This document shows positions 17,964-26,321 of a stretch of DNA of 64,000 nucleotides, in pieces. The DNA is from DHVE2 group archaeon (GTDB taxonomy: Archaea; Thermoplasmatota; Thermoplasmata; Thermoplasmatales; Aciduliprofundaceae), in the NCBI GenBank assembly GCA_027023265.1, contig JALVVV010000025.1:1-64000 (forward strand), in the 5' to 3' direction. The translations under genes were made by a program, and so were the position numbers. The stretch's first letter is position 1. Each line of letters opens with the position of its first letter. The notes beneath the pieces are model-generated. The model was not told where the DNA came from. It did no database searches and saw only the letters and a list, made by a program, of their open reading frames with translations.

Positions 17964-19064
17964 TTATTCCCTCCTCCTCAAAATAGCCGCGTAAATCACA
18001 TCACCTGAAGTTATAAAAAACCCGCGTCTCTCCCTGACAATAAAATCCACATCGCCTAACTCTATCTCCTCGAACTCTGAATTCTCATCTAAAAATTTCT
18101 CCACCAACAAATAAGTTTCATCGGGGTTGAACGTGCACACAGAGTACACGAGGAACCCGGAGGGCTTCACATATTTTTTCGCTTCGTTCAGAATTTCCAT
18201 CTGCATTTTCGGGTATTTCTGGAGATTCTCCTGATACTTCGCCTCGGGATTGCGAGCCGCCGAGCCCAGACCACTGCAAGGCGCGTCCACAAGAACAACA
18301 TCAAACTCTCCAGAGAATTCAAATTTTTCTATCTCAAGCCCTAATTTTTCGGCGCGGTTGAACAGAGATTGCAATTTCTTTTCGTTTGCATCATGCACTT
18401 TCACCTTGGCCGCAGGGTTGAAAAATTTAACGGTGAAACTCTTTCCGCCACTTCCAGCACAGAAATCTAAAATCTCGGAGCCCAAAGAGGAAACTAACTT
18501 TGAAAGGTGCTGGCTTGATGAATCCTGAACTATTCCAAGCCCGTTTTTTATGATTGACGAATATTTTGCAGAAGAGTTTGCGGATATGCAGGTCTCTGGA
18601 TTGCAGTAGTTTGCTTTGAAACCCTCCTTCTTGAGTATTTCCACTGCATCATCTCTCTTGATTTTTCGTATGTTCAAGGCAATATGCGTGCTCTTTTCTC
18701 TGTTAATGTTCTCGGTAAATTTAGGATAGAGCTGGAGCACCCTCGCCACTTCTTTGGAAGCTGAGAAATAGACATCAGTCATGTTATTTTTCACGGCGAT
18801 TTTACGGTACTTGTTAAGGATATCATCATGGAAGAACAACCACACATAATTTTTTGGATTTCTCTCCATTTTTTCAGAGTCAAGGGCGAAATCATAAAGC
18901 TTCTTGAACCTGACCACGTGATGCACAATTGCCACTACATTCTCGCGCTCATCGTCCTTTAATCCGGAGGTGGGTAGGATATCCCTCATAGCACGCGCCA
19001 TGTTTCCCTTTTTCAGCCATTTTGATATGACCTTCGAGGCCACTGATTTGACCTTGCTGCTCAC
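17964..19064 (-). CDS. RNA 5-methylcytosine methyltransferase (NSUN/RsmB family)
   Basis: The core holds the two family cysteines: VDAPCSGLGSAARNPE (motif IV) and YSVCTFNPDET (motif VI), plus a SAM loop ILDFCAGSGGKSF. The N-terminal 100 residues look like a NusB-like helical domain. It methylates C5 of cytosine in rRNA or tRNA; the target base cannot be told. The longest ORF starts at 19190 but would overlap the divergent egsA start. I prefer the GTG at 19064 (VSSKVKSVASKV), which has a TATA-like TTATACTA about 25 bp upstream. Confidence 0.87.
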   Translation of the reverse strand: MSSKVKSVASKVISKWLKKGNMARAMRDILPTSGLKDDERENVVAIVHHVVRFKKLYDFALDSEKMERNPKNYVWLFFHDDILNKYRKIAVKNNMTDVYFSASKEVARVLQLYPKFTENINREKSTHIALNIRKIKRDDAVEILKKEGFKANYCNPETCISANSSAKYSSIIKNGLGIVQDSSSQHLSKLVSSLGSEILDFCAGSGGKSFTVKFFNPAAKVKVHDANEKKLQSLFNRAEKLGLEIEKFEFSGEFDVVLVDAPCSGLGSAARNPEAKYQENLQKYPKMQMEILNEAKKYVKPSGFLVYSVCTFNPDETYLLVEKFLDENSEFEEIELGDVDFIVRERRGFFITSGDVIYAAILRRRE

Positions 19065-19171
19065 ATTAAGGGATAGCGCACATAGTATAATATCTTTAAA
19101 CACTCCTGCGAAAATTTTAAACGGGGACTTGAGGGAAATTTTAATATGTGGTTTTTGTTTAGGTTGCGCAA

Positions 19172-20227
19172 ATGGAGTTTGAGAAGGCAAAATGGATGCA
19201 AATGCCCCGGGAGATATACGCGGGGCACGATGTTATAGGTAAAATAGGCGAAATGTGTGAGAGATTCGGGTTAAGTGGTAAAGCACTTATTGTTACAGGA
19301 GAAAGAACCTACCAGATAGCAGGGGAGGTTGTTATAAAGGTACTCAAAAAGAGCAAGTACGATATTGATGTTATCAAGACTGGTGCAGCTACCAAAAAAA
19401 ATTTGAGTGAAATTAAAAAAGTAGGTAAAAAGTACAGGTTTATGATTGGAGTCGGTGGGGGAAGCAAAATAGATCTCGCGAAGAAAGCTTCTTATGATTT
19501 GGGAATTCCATTCATAAGCGTACCAACCACGGCGAGCCATGATGGAATTGCAAGTCCAAGGGCATCAATTAGAAGCAATGGGGCTGCAATGTCCATGGAT
19601 GCTCACGAGCCCCTTGGTATAGTCGCGGATACAGGCATTATAATGAGCTCACCGTACAGATACCTGGCCGCCGGGGCAGCCGATGTTATAGGAAACGTCA
19701 CGGCAATTAGAGATTGGGAGCTGGCACACAAGCTAAAAAATGAGGAATTTAGCTCAACGGCATACGGGCTATCCAAATACGCTGCTCAGGAGCTGATAGA
19801 AAAGGCAGATTCCATAAAGCCCAACCTGGAGGAAAGCGCCTGGATTATTGTAAAGTCAGTAATTGTGTCTGGGATGGCCATGAGCATTGCCAATTCCTCT
19901 CGTCCTGCAAGTGGCTCGGAACACCTGTTCGCACATGCCCTTGAAAAAAGGGCTCCCGGAAAGGCTCTTCACGGGGAGATGGTGGGTGTGGGAACGATCA
20001 TGATGCTGTACCTTCACGGGGGAGAGTGGAAATACATAAGGGATATTTTGAGAAAGATAGGCGCGCCCACAACTGCCAAGGAACTGGGTGTGGAAGACGA
20101 GGATATAATATGGGCACTAACACACGCTCATAAGATGAGAAACAGGTACACGATTTTGGGGGACAGGGGGCTTAGCAAGGATGCCGCCGAGAACTTGGCG
20201 AAAATTACCGGAATAATTGGGAGGTGA
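19172..20227 (+). CDS. egsA: sn-Glycerol-1-phosphate dehydrogenase
   Basis: A 351-residue protein of the iron-alcohol-dehydrogenase fold. Motifs: GVGGGSKIDLAK (NAD binding, near 91-102), PFISVPTTASHDGIASP (substrate loop), the zinc ligands Asp in AAGAADVIGN and the two histidines in GSEHLFAHAL and ALHGEMVGVGT. The enzyme reduces dihydroxyacetone phosphate to sn-glycerol-1-phosphate, the backbone of archaeal ether lipids, which is strong evidence for an archaeal host. It starts a run continuing with UPF0179 and ychF. Confidence 0.96.
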   Translation: MEFEKAKWMQMPREIYAGHDVIGKIGEMCERFGLSGKALIVTGERTYQIAGEVVIKVLKKSKYDIDVIKTGAATKKNLSEIKKVGKKYRFMIGVGGGSKIDLAKKASYDLGIPFISVPTTASHDGIASPRASIRSNGAAMSMDAHEPLGIVADTGIIMSSPYRYLAAGAADVIGNVTAIRDWELAHKLKNEEFSSTAYGLSKYAAQELIEKADSIKPNLEESAWIIVKSVIVSGMAMSIANSSRPASGSEHLFAHALEKRAPGKALHGEMVGVGTIMMLYLHGGEWKYIRDILRKIGAPTTAKELGVEDEDIIWALTHAHKMRNRYTILGDRGLSKDAAENLAKITGIIGR

Positions 20228-20231
20228 TAAA

Positions 20232-20660
20232 ATGACAATAATAACACTTGTTGGAAAAGAGCTTGCAAAAGAAGGCACTGAGTTTCAGTATTTTGGCTCC
20301 CTGTTAGAATGCAGGGGATGCAAACTTAGAAACGTGTGCTTCAATCTTGAAGAGGGAAAATGGTACCGAATAGTTAAAGTCAGGGACAAGGAACACGATT
20401 GCAAGATTCATGACGGCGGGAAAGTCGTCACCGTGGAGGTTGAAGAGATACCCGTACCAATGCTGATAGACCACAGGACAGTCGTGGAAGGAGAAACTAT
20501 GGAGTTCAGGCACATGAACTGCAGGGACGTGGAGTGCGACGAGCAGGAGCTCTGCAATCCTCACGGGCTTAGAGATGGTACAAAAATAAAGGTCATAAAG
20601 GTCTTGGGCACGGTAAAGTGCGGAGATAAAGAATTCAAAAAAGTCCTGGTGACCTGGTAA
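20232..20660 (+). CDS. UPF0179 family protein
   Basis: About 142 residues with eight cysteines arranged as in archaeal UPF0179: ECRGCKLRNVCFNL near residues 25-40, and HMNCRDVECDEQELCNPHGL near 95-115, suggesting a metal or Fe-S site. Function is unknown. The ATG at 20232 has a GGAGGTGA Shine-Dalgarno at 20219-20226 that lies in the end of egsA, so the two genes are coupled. One base separates its stop from ychF. Confidence 0.88.
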   Translation: MTIITLVGKELAKEGTEFQYFGSLLECRGCKLRNVCFNLEEGKWYRIVKVRDKEHDCKIHDGGKVVTVEVEEIPVPMLIDHRTVVEGETMEFRHMNCRDVECDEQELCNPHGLRDGTKIKVIKVLGTVKCGDKEFKKVLVTW

Positions 20661-20661
20661 C

Positions 20662-21864
20662 ATGGTGGAAATAGGACTCGTAGGCAAGCCCAACGTGGGC
20701 AAGTCCACTTTTTTTTCTGCGGCGACTTTGCAGGACGCGGCAATTGGAAACTATCCGTTCACCACTGTTGATGCAAACAAGGCAGTGTGCTACGTGCGAA
20801 AAAAATGTCCCCACGAAGAAATAGGGAGACCCTGCAATCCCAAAAAATCAATTTGCATAGGAGATACGAGATTCATCCCTGTAGAAATGATAGATGTGGC
20901 GGGTTTGGTTCCGGGTGCCCATGAAGGACGCGGGCTGGGCAACAAATTTCTTGATGATTTAAGGCACGCTGATGCACTTATTCACATAATTGACGTGTCC
21001 GGAAGCACAGACGCCGAGGGAAACCCCGTAGGTGCAGGACAGTACGACCCCATGCAAGATATCAAGTTCTTGGATGAAGAAATATCGTACTGGATTGCTG
21101 GAATAATTCAAAACGGATGGGTGCGCCTTGCGAGGAAGGTTGAGGGAGAAAAGAGGAAAATTTCAGAAGTTCTGGCAGAGCGCCTCTCCGGGCTAAATAT
21201 AAAAGAAGGGGAAATTAAAGAATCCATACGAGCTCTGGGACTGCCCCCCAAACCGACGAAGTGGAGCGAGGAGGACATACATAACTTATCCTTTGAAATA
21301 AGAAAAAGAGCAAAGCCAATGTTGATAGCAGCAAACAAAGCGGATATGGTACCTTACGAGCAGGTAATGAAGTTTGTGAACGAGGCAAAAAATGAAGGGT
21401 ACGTGGTAATACCCACTTCCGCAGACTACGAGCTGGCCCTCAGAAAAGCCGCAAAGGCGGGTCTCGTGAAATACATTCCCGGGGAGAAAACATTTGAAAT
21501 AAACAATGAAAACAAGTTAAATGCAGCCCAAAAAAAGGCCCTGGAGAAAATAAGGGTGTTCATGGAAAAGTTCGGAGGCACGGGGGTGCAGGAGGCAATC
21601 GAGCACGCCGTGTTCAACATGCTTGGAATGATAGCGGTGTACCCTGTGGAAGACGAAAACAAGTGGACTGACAAAAACGGAAACGTGCTTCCCGATGTTT
21701 TTCTATTGCCCGATGGCTCCACCGCACTTGACCTGGCATATAAAGTGCATAGTGACCTCGGGGACAATTTTATTCGGGCTATTGATGGAAGGAGCAAGAG
21801 AATTTTGGGGCACGACTACAAGCTCAAGGACGGTGATGTCATTAAAATCATAGCCAGGGTGTAG
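20662..21864 (+). CDS. YchF/OBG-family translation-associated GTPase/ATPase
   Basis: A 400-residue P-loop protein: G1 GLVGKPNVGKSTFFSAAT at residues 5-22, G3 DVAGLVPGAHEGRGLGNKFL, NKADM (G4-like), and a C-terminal TGS domain (from about 325, DVFLLPDGSTALDLAYKVH). This is the archaeal/eukaryotic OBG subgroup, with a cysteine-rich insert KKCPHEEIGRPCNPKKSIC in the switch region. Such proteins bind ribosomes or tRNA and often prefer ATP. Only one base follows the upstream stop, so it is in the egsA operon. Confidence 0.92.
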   Translation: MVEIGLVGKPNVGKSTFFSAATLQDAAIGNYPFTTVDANKAVCYVRKKCPHEEIGRPCNPKKSICIGDTRFIPVEMIDVAGLVPGAHEGRGLGNKFLDDLRHADALIHIIDVSGSTDAEGNPVGAGQYDPMQDIKFLDEEISYWIAGIIQNGWVRLARKVEGEKRKISEVLAERLSGLNIKEGEIKESIRALGLPPKPTKWSEEDIHNLSFEIRKRAKPMLIAANKADMVPYEQVMKFVNEAKNEGYVVIPTSADYELALRKAAKAGLVKYIPGEKTFEINNENKLNAAQKKALEKIRVFMEKFGGTGVQEAIEHAVFNMLGMIAVYPVEDENKWTDKNGNVLPDVFLLPDGSTALDLAYKVHSDLGDNFIRAIDGRSKRILGHDYKLKDGDVIKIIARV

Positions 21865-21907
21865 TTAAAGGTTAGTGACTTTAAAATAAAGAAAAATTAA
21901 AAGCCAA

Positions 21908-24613
21908 ATGGGAAAATTTAATACTCACGCCGCAATTACACAATCAATGCTCGAAAAGGAACTCAGTTTGGATTATTTCCGCAGGGAAGGATTCAAAAGG
22001 TATAAATGCAAAAAATGCGGCGCTTATTTCTGGAGCACAGTCCCTCGGGACAACTGCACCGAGGCTCCGTGCGGGGAGTACAAATTTCTGAGAGAAAAGA
22101 TGTTTGACAGGGAGTTTGAAGTGGAGGACATGCGCCGCTACTTCATAGATTTTTTCAAAAATCGGGGGCATACACCGGTGAAGAGGTACCCCGTGGTTGC
22201 AAGGTGGCGAGATGATGTTTTCCTGGTAAACGCTTCCATATACGATTTTCAACCCCACGTTACCTCCGGTTTAGTTCCGCCACCCGCAAATCCACTCGTG
22301 ATTTCACAGCCATGCATAAGGATGGTGGACGTGGATTCTGTGGGGAAAACAGGAAGACACCTAACCGGATTTGAGATGATGGCTCACCATGCTTTCAATT
22401 ACCCCGAAAATCAGGTTTACTGGAAGGAGGAGACAGTTGCCTATGCCATAGAGCTCTTGGAGAGCCTGGGAATCAAGAGAGAAGACATAGTTTTGAAAGA
22501 GCACCCATGGTTTGGCGGCGGCAATGCGGGAGCAAGCTTCGAAGTTATTGTTGGAGGTCTAGAACTGGCCACATTGGTATTTATGAATCTCAAAGAATCC
22601 GAGAATGGCCCCATAGAAATAGACGGCGTGAAGTATGAAGAAATGCCGATAAAAATAGTAGATACGGGCTACGGCCTGGAACGCTTTGTATGGATGTCAA
22701 AATCAACACCTACAATTTACGAGGCCATATATCCAGAAATGCTTGAAAAGCTAATGGAACTCACAGGAGTTGAAAAGGACAGGAAGGAAGACGAAGTATT
22801 GCAGCTTTTAGCATACCACTCTCCAAAGATAGAAGAACTTGGAGAAAGGGGATTCATAGAGTACTTCATAAAGGAAGCGGGAATCACCAGCTCTTACTAT
22901 CTTGAAAAAATAGTGCCCATCCAGAAGATTTACGCTCTTGCCGATTTCACGAGGAGCCTGAGCTTCATGCTAACCGATGGGATAATACCCTCCAATATAC
23001 AGGCCGGATACCTCGCCAGACTTTTGATTCGCCGCTCACTCAACATACTCAAAGAATTTGGAGAGCCCATATCAATTTACGAGCTAATAGAGATGCACGT
23101 AAATCGGTTCAGAGATATTATGGACGTCACCATGCTACCCATAATCAAAGAGGAGATTGAGTTAGAAGAGGAAAGATACGATAAAACCCTTGGCAAGGGT
23201 GCGGAAATAGTAAAGCGCCTGATAAAGAAAAAGAAGAAGATAGATGTTGATGACCTCATACTTCTCTACGACTCCCACGGGCTTCTACCGGACATAGTGC
23301 AAAGAATTGCTGAGAAAAGCGGGGTGAAGGTTGAGATTCCAGAGAACTTTCATTCTTTGGTGGCGAAAAGGCACGAGAAAAGCGAGAAGAAAGGTAAAAA
23401 GGAGAAGAGAACTTATAAGCTGCCATCTACCAGAGCACTTTACTACGAAAATCCATACATGAGGGATTTTGAAGCAAAGGTAATTAGAGTGAATGGTAAC
23501 GAGTTGATTTTGGATTCAACTGCATTCTATCCTGAGGGTGGTGGCCAGCCATGCGATACTGGATTTATTGAAGCGAACGGTGAGAAATACATGGTTAAAG
23601 ACGTACAGAAATACGGGGGTGTGATTGTTCACTACCTGGACAAAATACCAAATCTTAGAGAGGGGGAGGTTGTCAGGGGGCAGATAGACTGGGAACGCCG
23701 CGAAAGATTGATGCGTATGCACACAGCCGAACACGTTCTCCTTGCAGCTTGCAGGCGCGTTTTGGGAAAGCACGTTTGGCAACACGGCACGCAGAAGGAC
23801 GTGTACGAGTCCCGCTTTGACATAGCCCACTTCAAGCCTATAACTAGAGATGAAATAAAGAAAATAGAAAAAGAAGCGCTTAAAATAATAACTTCCTGCG
23901 TGGAGGTTAAAGCTCAATTCATGAGCAGGAGGGAAGCAGAGGACAAATACGGATTTGTGCTGTACGAGGGAGGAATACCCCCTGGTAAAGAAATAAGGGT
24001 CGTGAAAATTGGGGATTTTGACGTGGAGGCCTGTGGAGGTACCCATGTGAGAAACACAGGTGAAATAGGTTTCCTGAAAATAATAAAGACGGAGAGAATT
24101 CAGGATGGGGTTAGCAGGATAACATACACCTCCGGGATGAGCGCTCTTGAGCACGTTCAGGGAGAGGAGGACACGCTTATTGACGCAGCCAGAAAGATTA
24201 ACGCGCCTTTAGATAAACTTGTCAACAAAATAGAGTCTCTTGTGGAGGAGCGCAAAGAACTGGTGAAATCACTTGAGAAAGAGAGAGAAAAGAATCTAAC
24301 CGTGATCATACAAGAACTGCAGCATTCTTCAGAAAACGGTTCGGTGATATCATTACTTGACCTGGATACAAAAAGCATGCAGAAAGTAATGCGCATCCTG
24401 AGTGAGAAATTGGATAGGGTGATACTCATAAGCAGAGAAGGACACATAATGGTCTGGGACAGGGGGGGTAATGCGAGGGATTTTGCTGCTAAAATTGCCT
24501 CTGCAATGAATGGAAAGGCAGGAGGCAGAAAAGATTTTGCTCAGGGTAAAGGGGACCCTAAATTAATTGAAGATGGCCTAACGGCGGCCCGCAAATGTGT
24601 GGGATCGAAATGA
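21908..24613 (+). CDS. alaS: Alanyl-tRNA synthetase, archaeal type
   Basis: A 901-residue synthetase. It has the archaeal N-terminal zinc-ribbon-like extension (CKKCGAYFW...CTEAPCG), class II motif 1 in RRYFIDFFKNRGHT, motif 2 with ARWRDDVFLVNAS, motif 3 with GYGLERFVWM, an editing domain with the zinc motif HTAEHVLLAA and CGGTHVRNTGEIG, and the C-Ala region (GKAGGRKDFAQG). It charges tRNA-Ala and edits mischarged serine or glycine. The end overlaps the M50 protease start (ATGA). Confidence 0.96.
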   Translation: MGKFNTHAAITQSMLEKELSLDYFRREGFKRYKCKKCGAYFWSTVPRDNCTEAPCGEYKFLREKMFDREFEVEDMRRYFIDFFKNRGHTPVKRYPVVARWRDDVFLVNASIYDFQPHVTSGLVPPPANPLVISQPCIRMVDVDSVGKTGRHLTGFEMMAHHAFNYPENQVYWKEETVAYAIELLESLGIKREDIVLKEHPWFGGGNAGASFEVIVGGLELATLVFMNLKESENGPIEIDGVKYEEMPIKIVDTGYGLERFVWMSKSTPTIYEAIYPEMLEKLMELTGVEKDRKEDEVLQLLAYHSPKIEELGERGFIEYFIKEAGITSSYYLEKIVPIQKIYALADFTRSLSFMLTDGIIPSNIQAGYLARLLIRRSLNILKEFGEPISIYELIEMHVNRFRDIMDVTMLPIIKEEIELEEERYDKTLGKGAEIVKRLIKKKKKIDVDDLILLYDSHGLLPDIVQRIAEKSGVKVEIPENFHSLVAKRHEKSEKKGKKEKRTYKLPSTRALYYENPYMRDFEAKVIRVNGNELILDSTAFYPEGGGQPCDTGFIEANGEKYMVKDVQKYGGVIVHYLDKIPNLREGEVVRGQIDWERRERLMRMHTAEHVLLAACRRVLGKHVWQHGTQKDVYESRFDIAHFKPITRDEIKKIEKEALKIITSCVEVKAQFMSRREAEDKYGFVLYEGGIPPGKEIRVVKIGDFDVEACGGTHVRNTGEIGFLKIIKTERIQDGVSRITYTSGMSALEHVQGEEDTLIDAARKINAPLDKLVNKIESLVEERKELVKSLEKEREKNLTVIIQELQHSSENGSVISLLDLDTKSMQKVMRILSEKLDRVILISREGHIMVWDRGGNARDFAAKIASAMNGKAGGRKDFAQGKGDPKLIEDGLTAARKCVGSK

Positions 24614-26262
24614 TATCCGGGGAGATCGAGGAAATCAATCGCTTGGTTAGAAAATACATAGACGTGTACGAGTTTAGAATATCTCCAGACCATCTGGAAT
24701 TTGCGTTCGTGGTTGGAGATAATAAGCGCTTTGAGGACAACTTTGAAAAATTGAGAATTGAGCTTAAAAAGAGAGGTTTAGTGCCCGTTATTAGAAAAAA
24801 CGGTGGAGAATACGTGCTGTTGATTGCAAGAATGCAGCACAGGCACTTTTTTGGAATCTGGGTTAATGTTATAATGCTGATATTAACCGTGCTATCTACC
24901 ATCTGGGTTGGCATGGGCTATTACGTGGCATATTACGGCTCATCGGGGTTGTGGGGAGATATATTAGGCGGTTTTCTCTACTTTTCACTTCCACTACTAA
25001 CGATACTGGGCTGTCACGAAATGGGGCACTACTTTGCGGCCAAAAAGCACAACATAGCCGCTTCACTTCCATTCTTCATTCCCGCGCCAACCATGCTCGG
25101 AACACTCGGAGCGTTTATATCTATCAGGGAGCCCATCCCCGATAAAAAAGCGCTCATAGACGTGGGCCTGTCTGGACCCATCGTGGGATTCTTAGTGGCC
25201 ATACCCGTAACGATAATAGGATTGATACTTGGAAGCACAACTCCGCCCCACGTGGACATGGAATCTATGAACACTTACATGGTTTTCAATGTCCCGCTAA
25301 TTTACCAGTTTTTAGAATACCTGTTTCCATCTTCATCATTTGTCAATCCAGTGGCCATGGCGGGATGGGTTGGTTTCGTTGTGACTGCAATAAATCTATT
25401 TCCCGTGGGCCAGCTGGACGGGGGACACGCTGCCAGGGCGGTATTAGGGGACAAAGTAAAGTACGTAAGCTACGGATTTGCGGGACTTCTAATTCTCCTT
25501 GGCCTTATTTATCCCGGATGGTTGATTTTCGGTATTCTGGTGTTCTTCCTCGGGCTAAACCACCCTCCCCCTCTTAACGACCTCACAAAGCTGGACAAGA
25601 AAAGGTACGCTATTGCCCTCGCGGGGCTCATAATTTTCGCCGTAACATTCGTTCCGGTTCCCGTGGAGATGCACCACGTCCACGAAAGTATAACCATGGA
25701 AGTTGATTACGGCTCCGGGATACTTATTTCCAATACCAGTGCAAGCACCACATGGGTTTCACTTAACATAACAAACAAGGGCGAAATGAGGGAAAATATA
25801 ACGGTGCTAACCTCTGGAAATTTCAAAATTAAAGGAGCGTTAAATCACACACTCACATTCTCACTTGACCGGGAGCACTGGAGAGTATTCGCGGTAAATA
25901 TCACTCCGAATAGTGTGGGAAACAATACCCTGTCATTTAACCTGCGCACCAAAACAGGAATTTCCTTGTGGAAGAACGTAACGTTTACCTGCCTCAAAAC
26001 AACCGGTACACTATACTTCAAGCCAAACCACGTGCACGGAAGTGATTTTAATGTGACAATTTACAACAACGGGCCAAACAGGACACTCCATTTCATATCC
26101 ATAGGAAACGTGCTATTCAACGTGACAAACATAAACGGCACCACTCTGAAGATGAATGCTAACTCCAGCGAAATGCTGCACATTCTCGTATTAGGGAATA
26201 CAGAAATACTCGCTATAGACTACAGAACTTACGAAGTAGCCATCCTGCGGGTAAACATCTGA
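24610..26262 (+). CDS. Site-2-protease-type membrane metalloprotease (M50) with beta-rich tail
   Basis: About 550 residues. A short soluble N-terminal domain is followed by transmembrane helices carrying HEMGH at about residues 136-140 (zinc histidines and catalytic Glu) and the second zinc motif LFPVGQLDGGH near 265. After the last helix (about 335) comes a 200-residue domain rich in N-x-T/S sequons and beta strands that should lie outside. Intramembrane proteases of this type clip membrane-bound regulators or remnant signal peptides. ATG 24610 overlaps the alaS stop (ATGA). Confidence 0.88.
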   Translation: MISGEIEEINRLVRKYIDVYEFRISPDHLEFAFVVGDNKRFEDNFEKLRIELKKRGLVPVIRKNGGEYVLLIARMQHRHFFGIWVNVIMLILTVLSTIWVGMGYYVAYYGSSGLWGDILGGFLYFSLPLLTILGCHEMGHYFAAKKHNIAASLPFFIPAPTMLGTLGAFISIREPIPDKKALIDVGLSGPIVGFLVAIPVTIIGLILGSTTPPHVDMESMNTYMVFNVPLIYQFLEYLFPSSSFVNPVAMAGWVGFVVTAINLFPVGQLDGGHAARAVLGDKVKYVSYGFAGLLILLGLIYPGWLIFGILVFFLGLNHPPPLNDLTKLDKKRYAIALAGLIIFAVTFVPVPVEMHHVHESITMEVDYGSGILISNTSASTTWVSLNITNKGEMRENITVLTSGNFKIKGALNHTLTFSLDREHWRVFAVNITPNSVGNNTLSFNLRTKTGISLWKNVTFTCLKTTGTLYFKPNHVHGSDFNVTIYNNGPNRTLHFISIGNVLFNVTNINGTTLKMNANSSEMLHILVLGNTEILAIDYRTYEVAILRVNI

Positions 26263-26321
26263 TATCATCTTTATTTAGGTTTTTAGGAAAGCATATATAC
26301 GGTTACGCGTTTATAAAGGGT

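Noticed and set aside
23516-24154. Minus-strand 212-residue ORF inside alaS
   Set aside because: It lies wholly opposite conserved editing-domain codons of alaS and has shadow-type composition.
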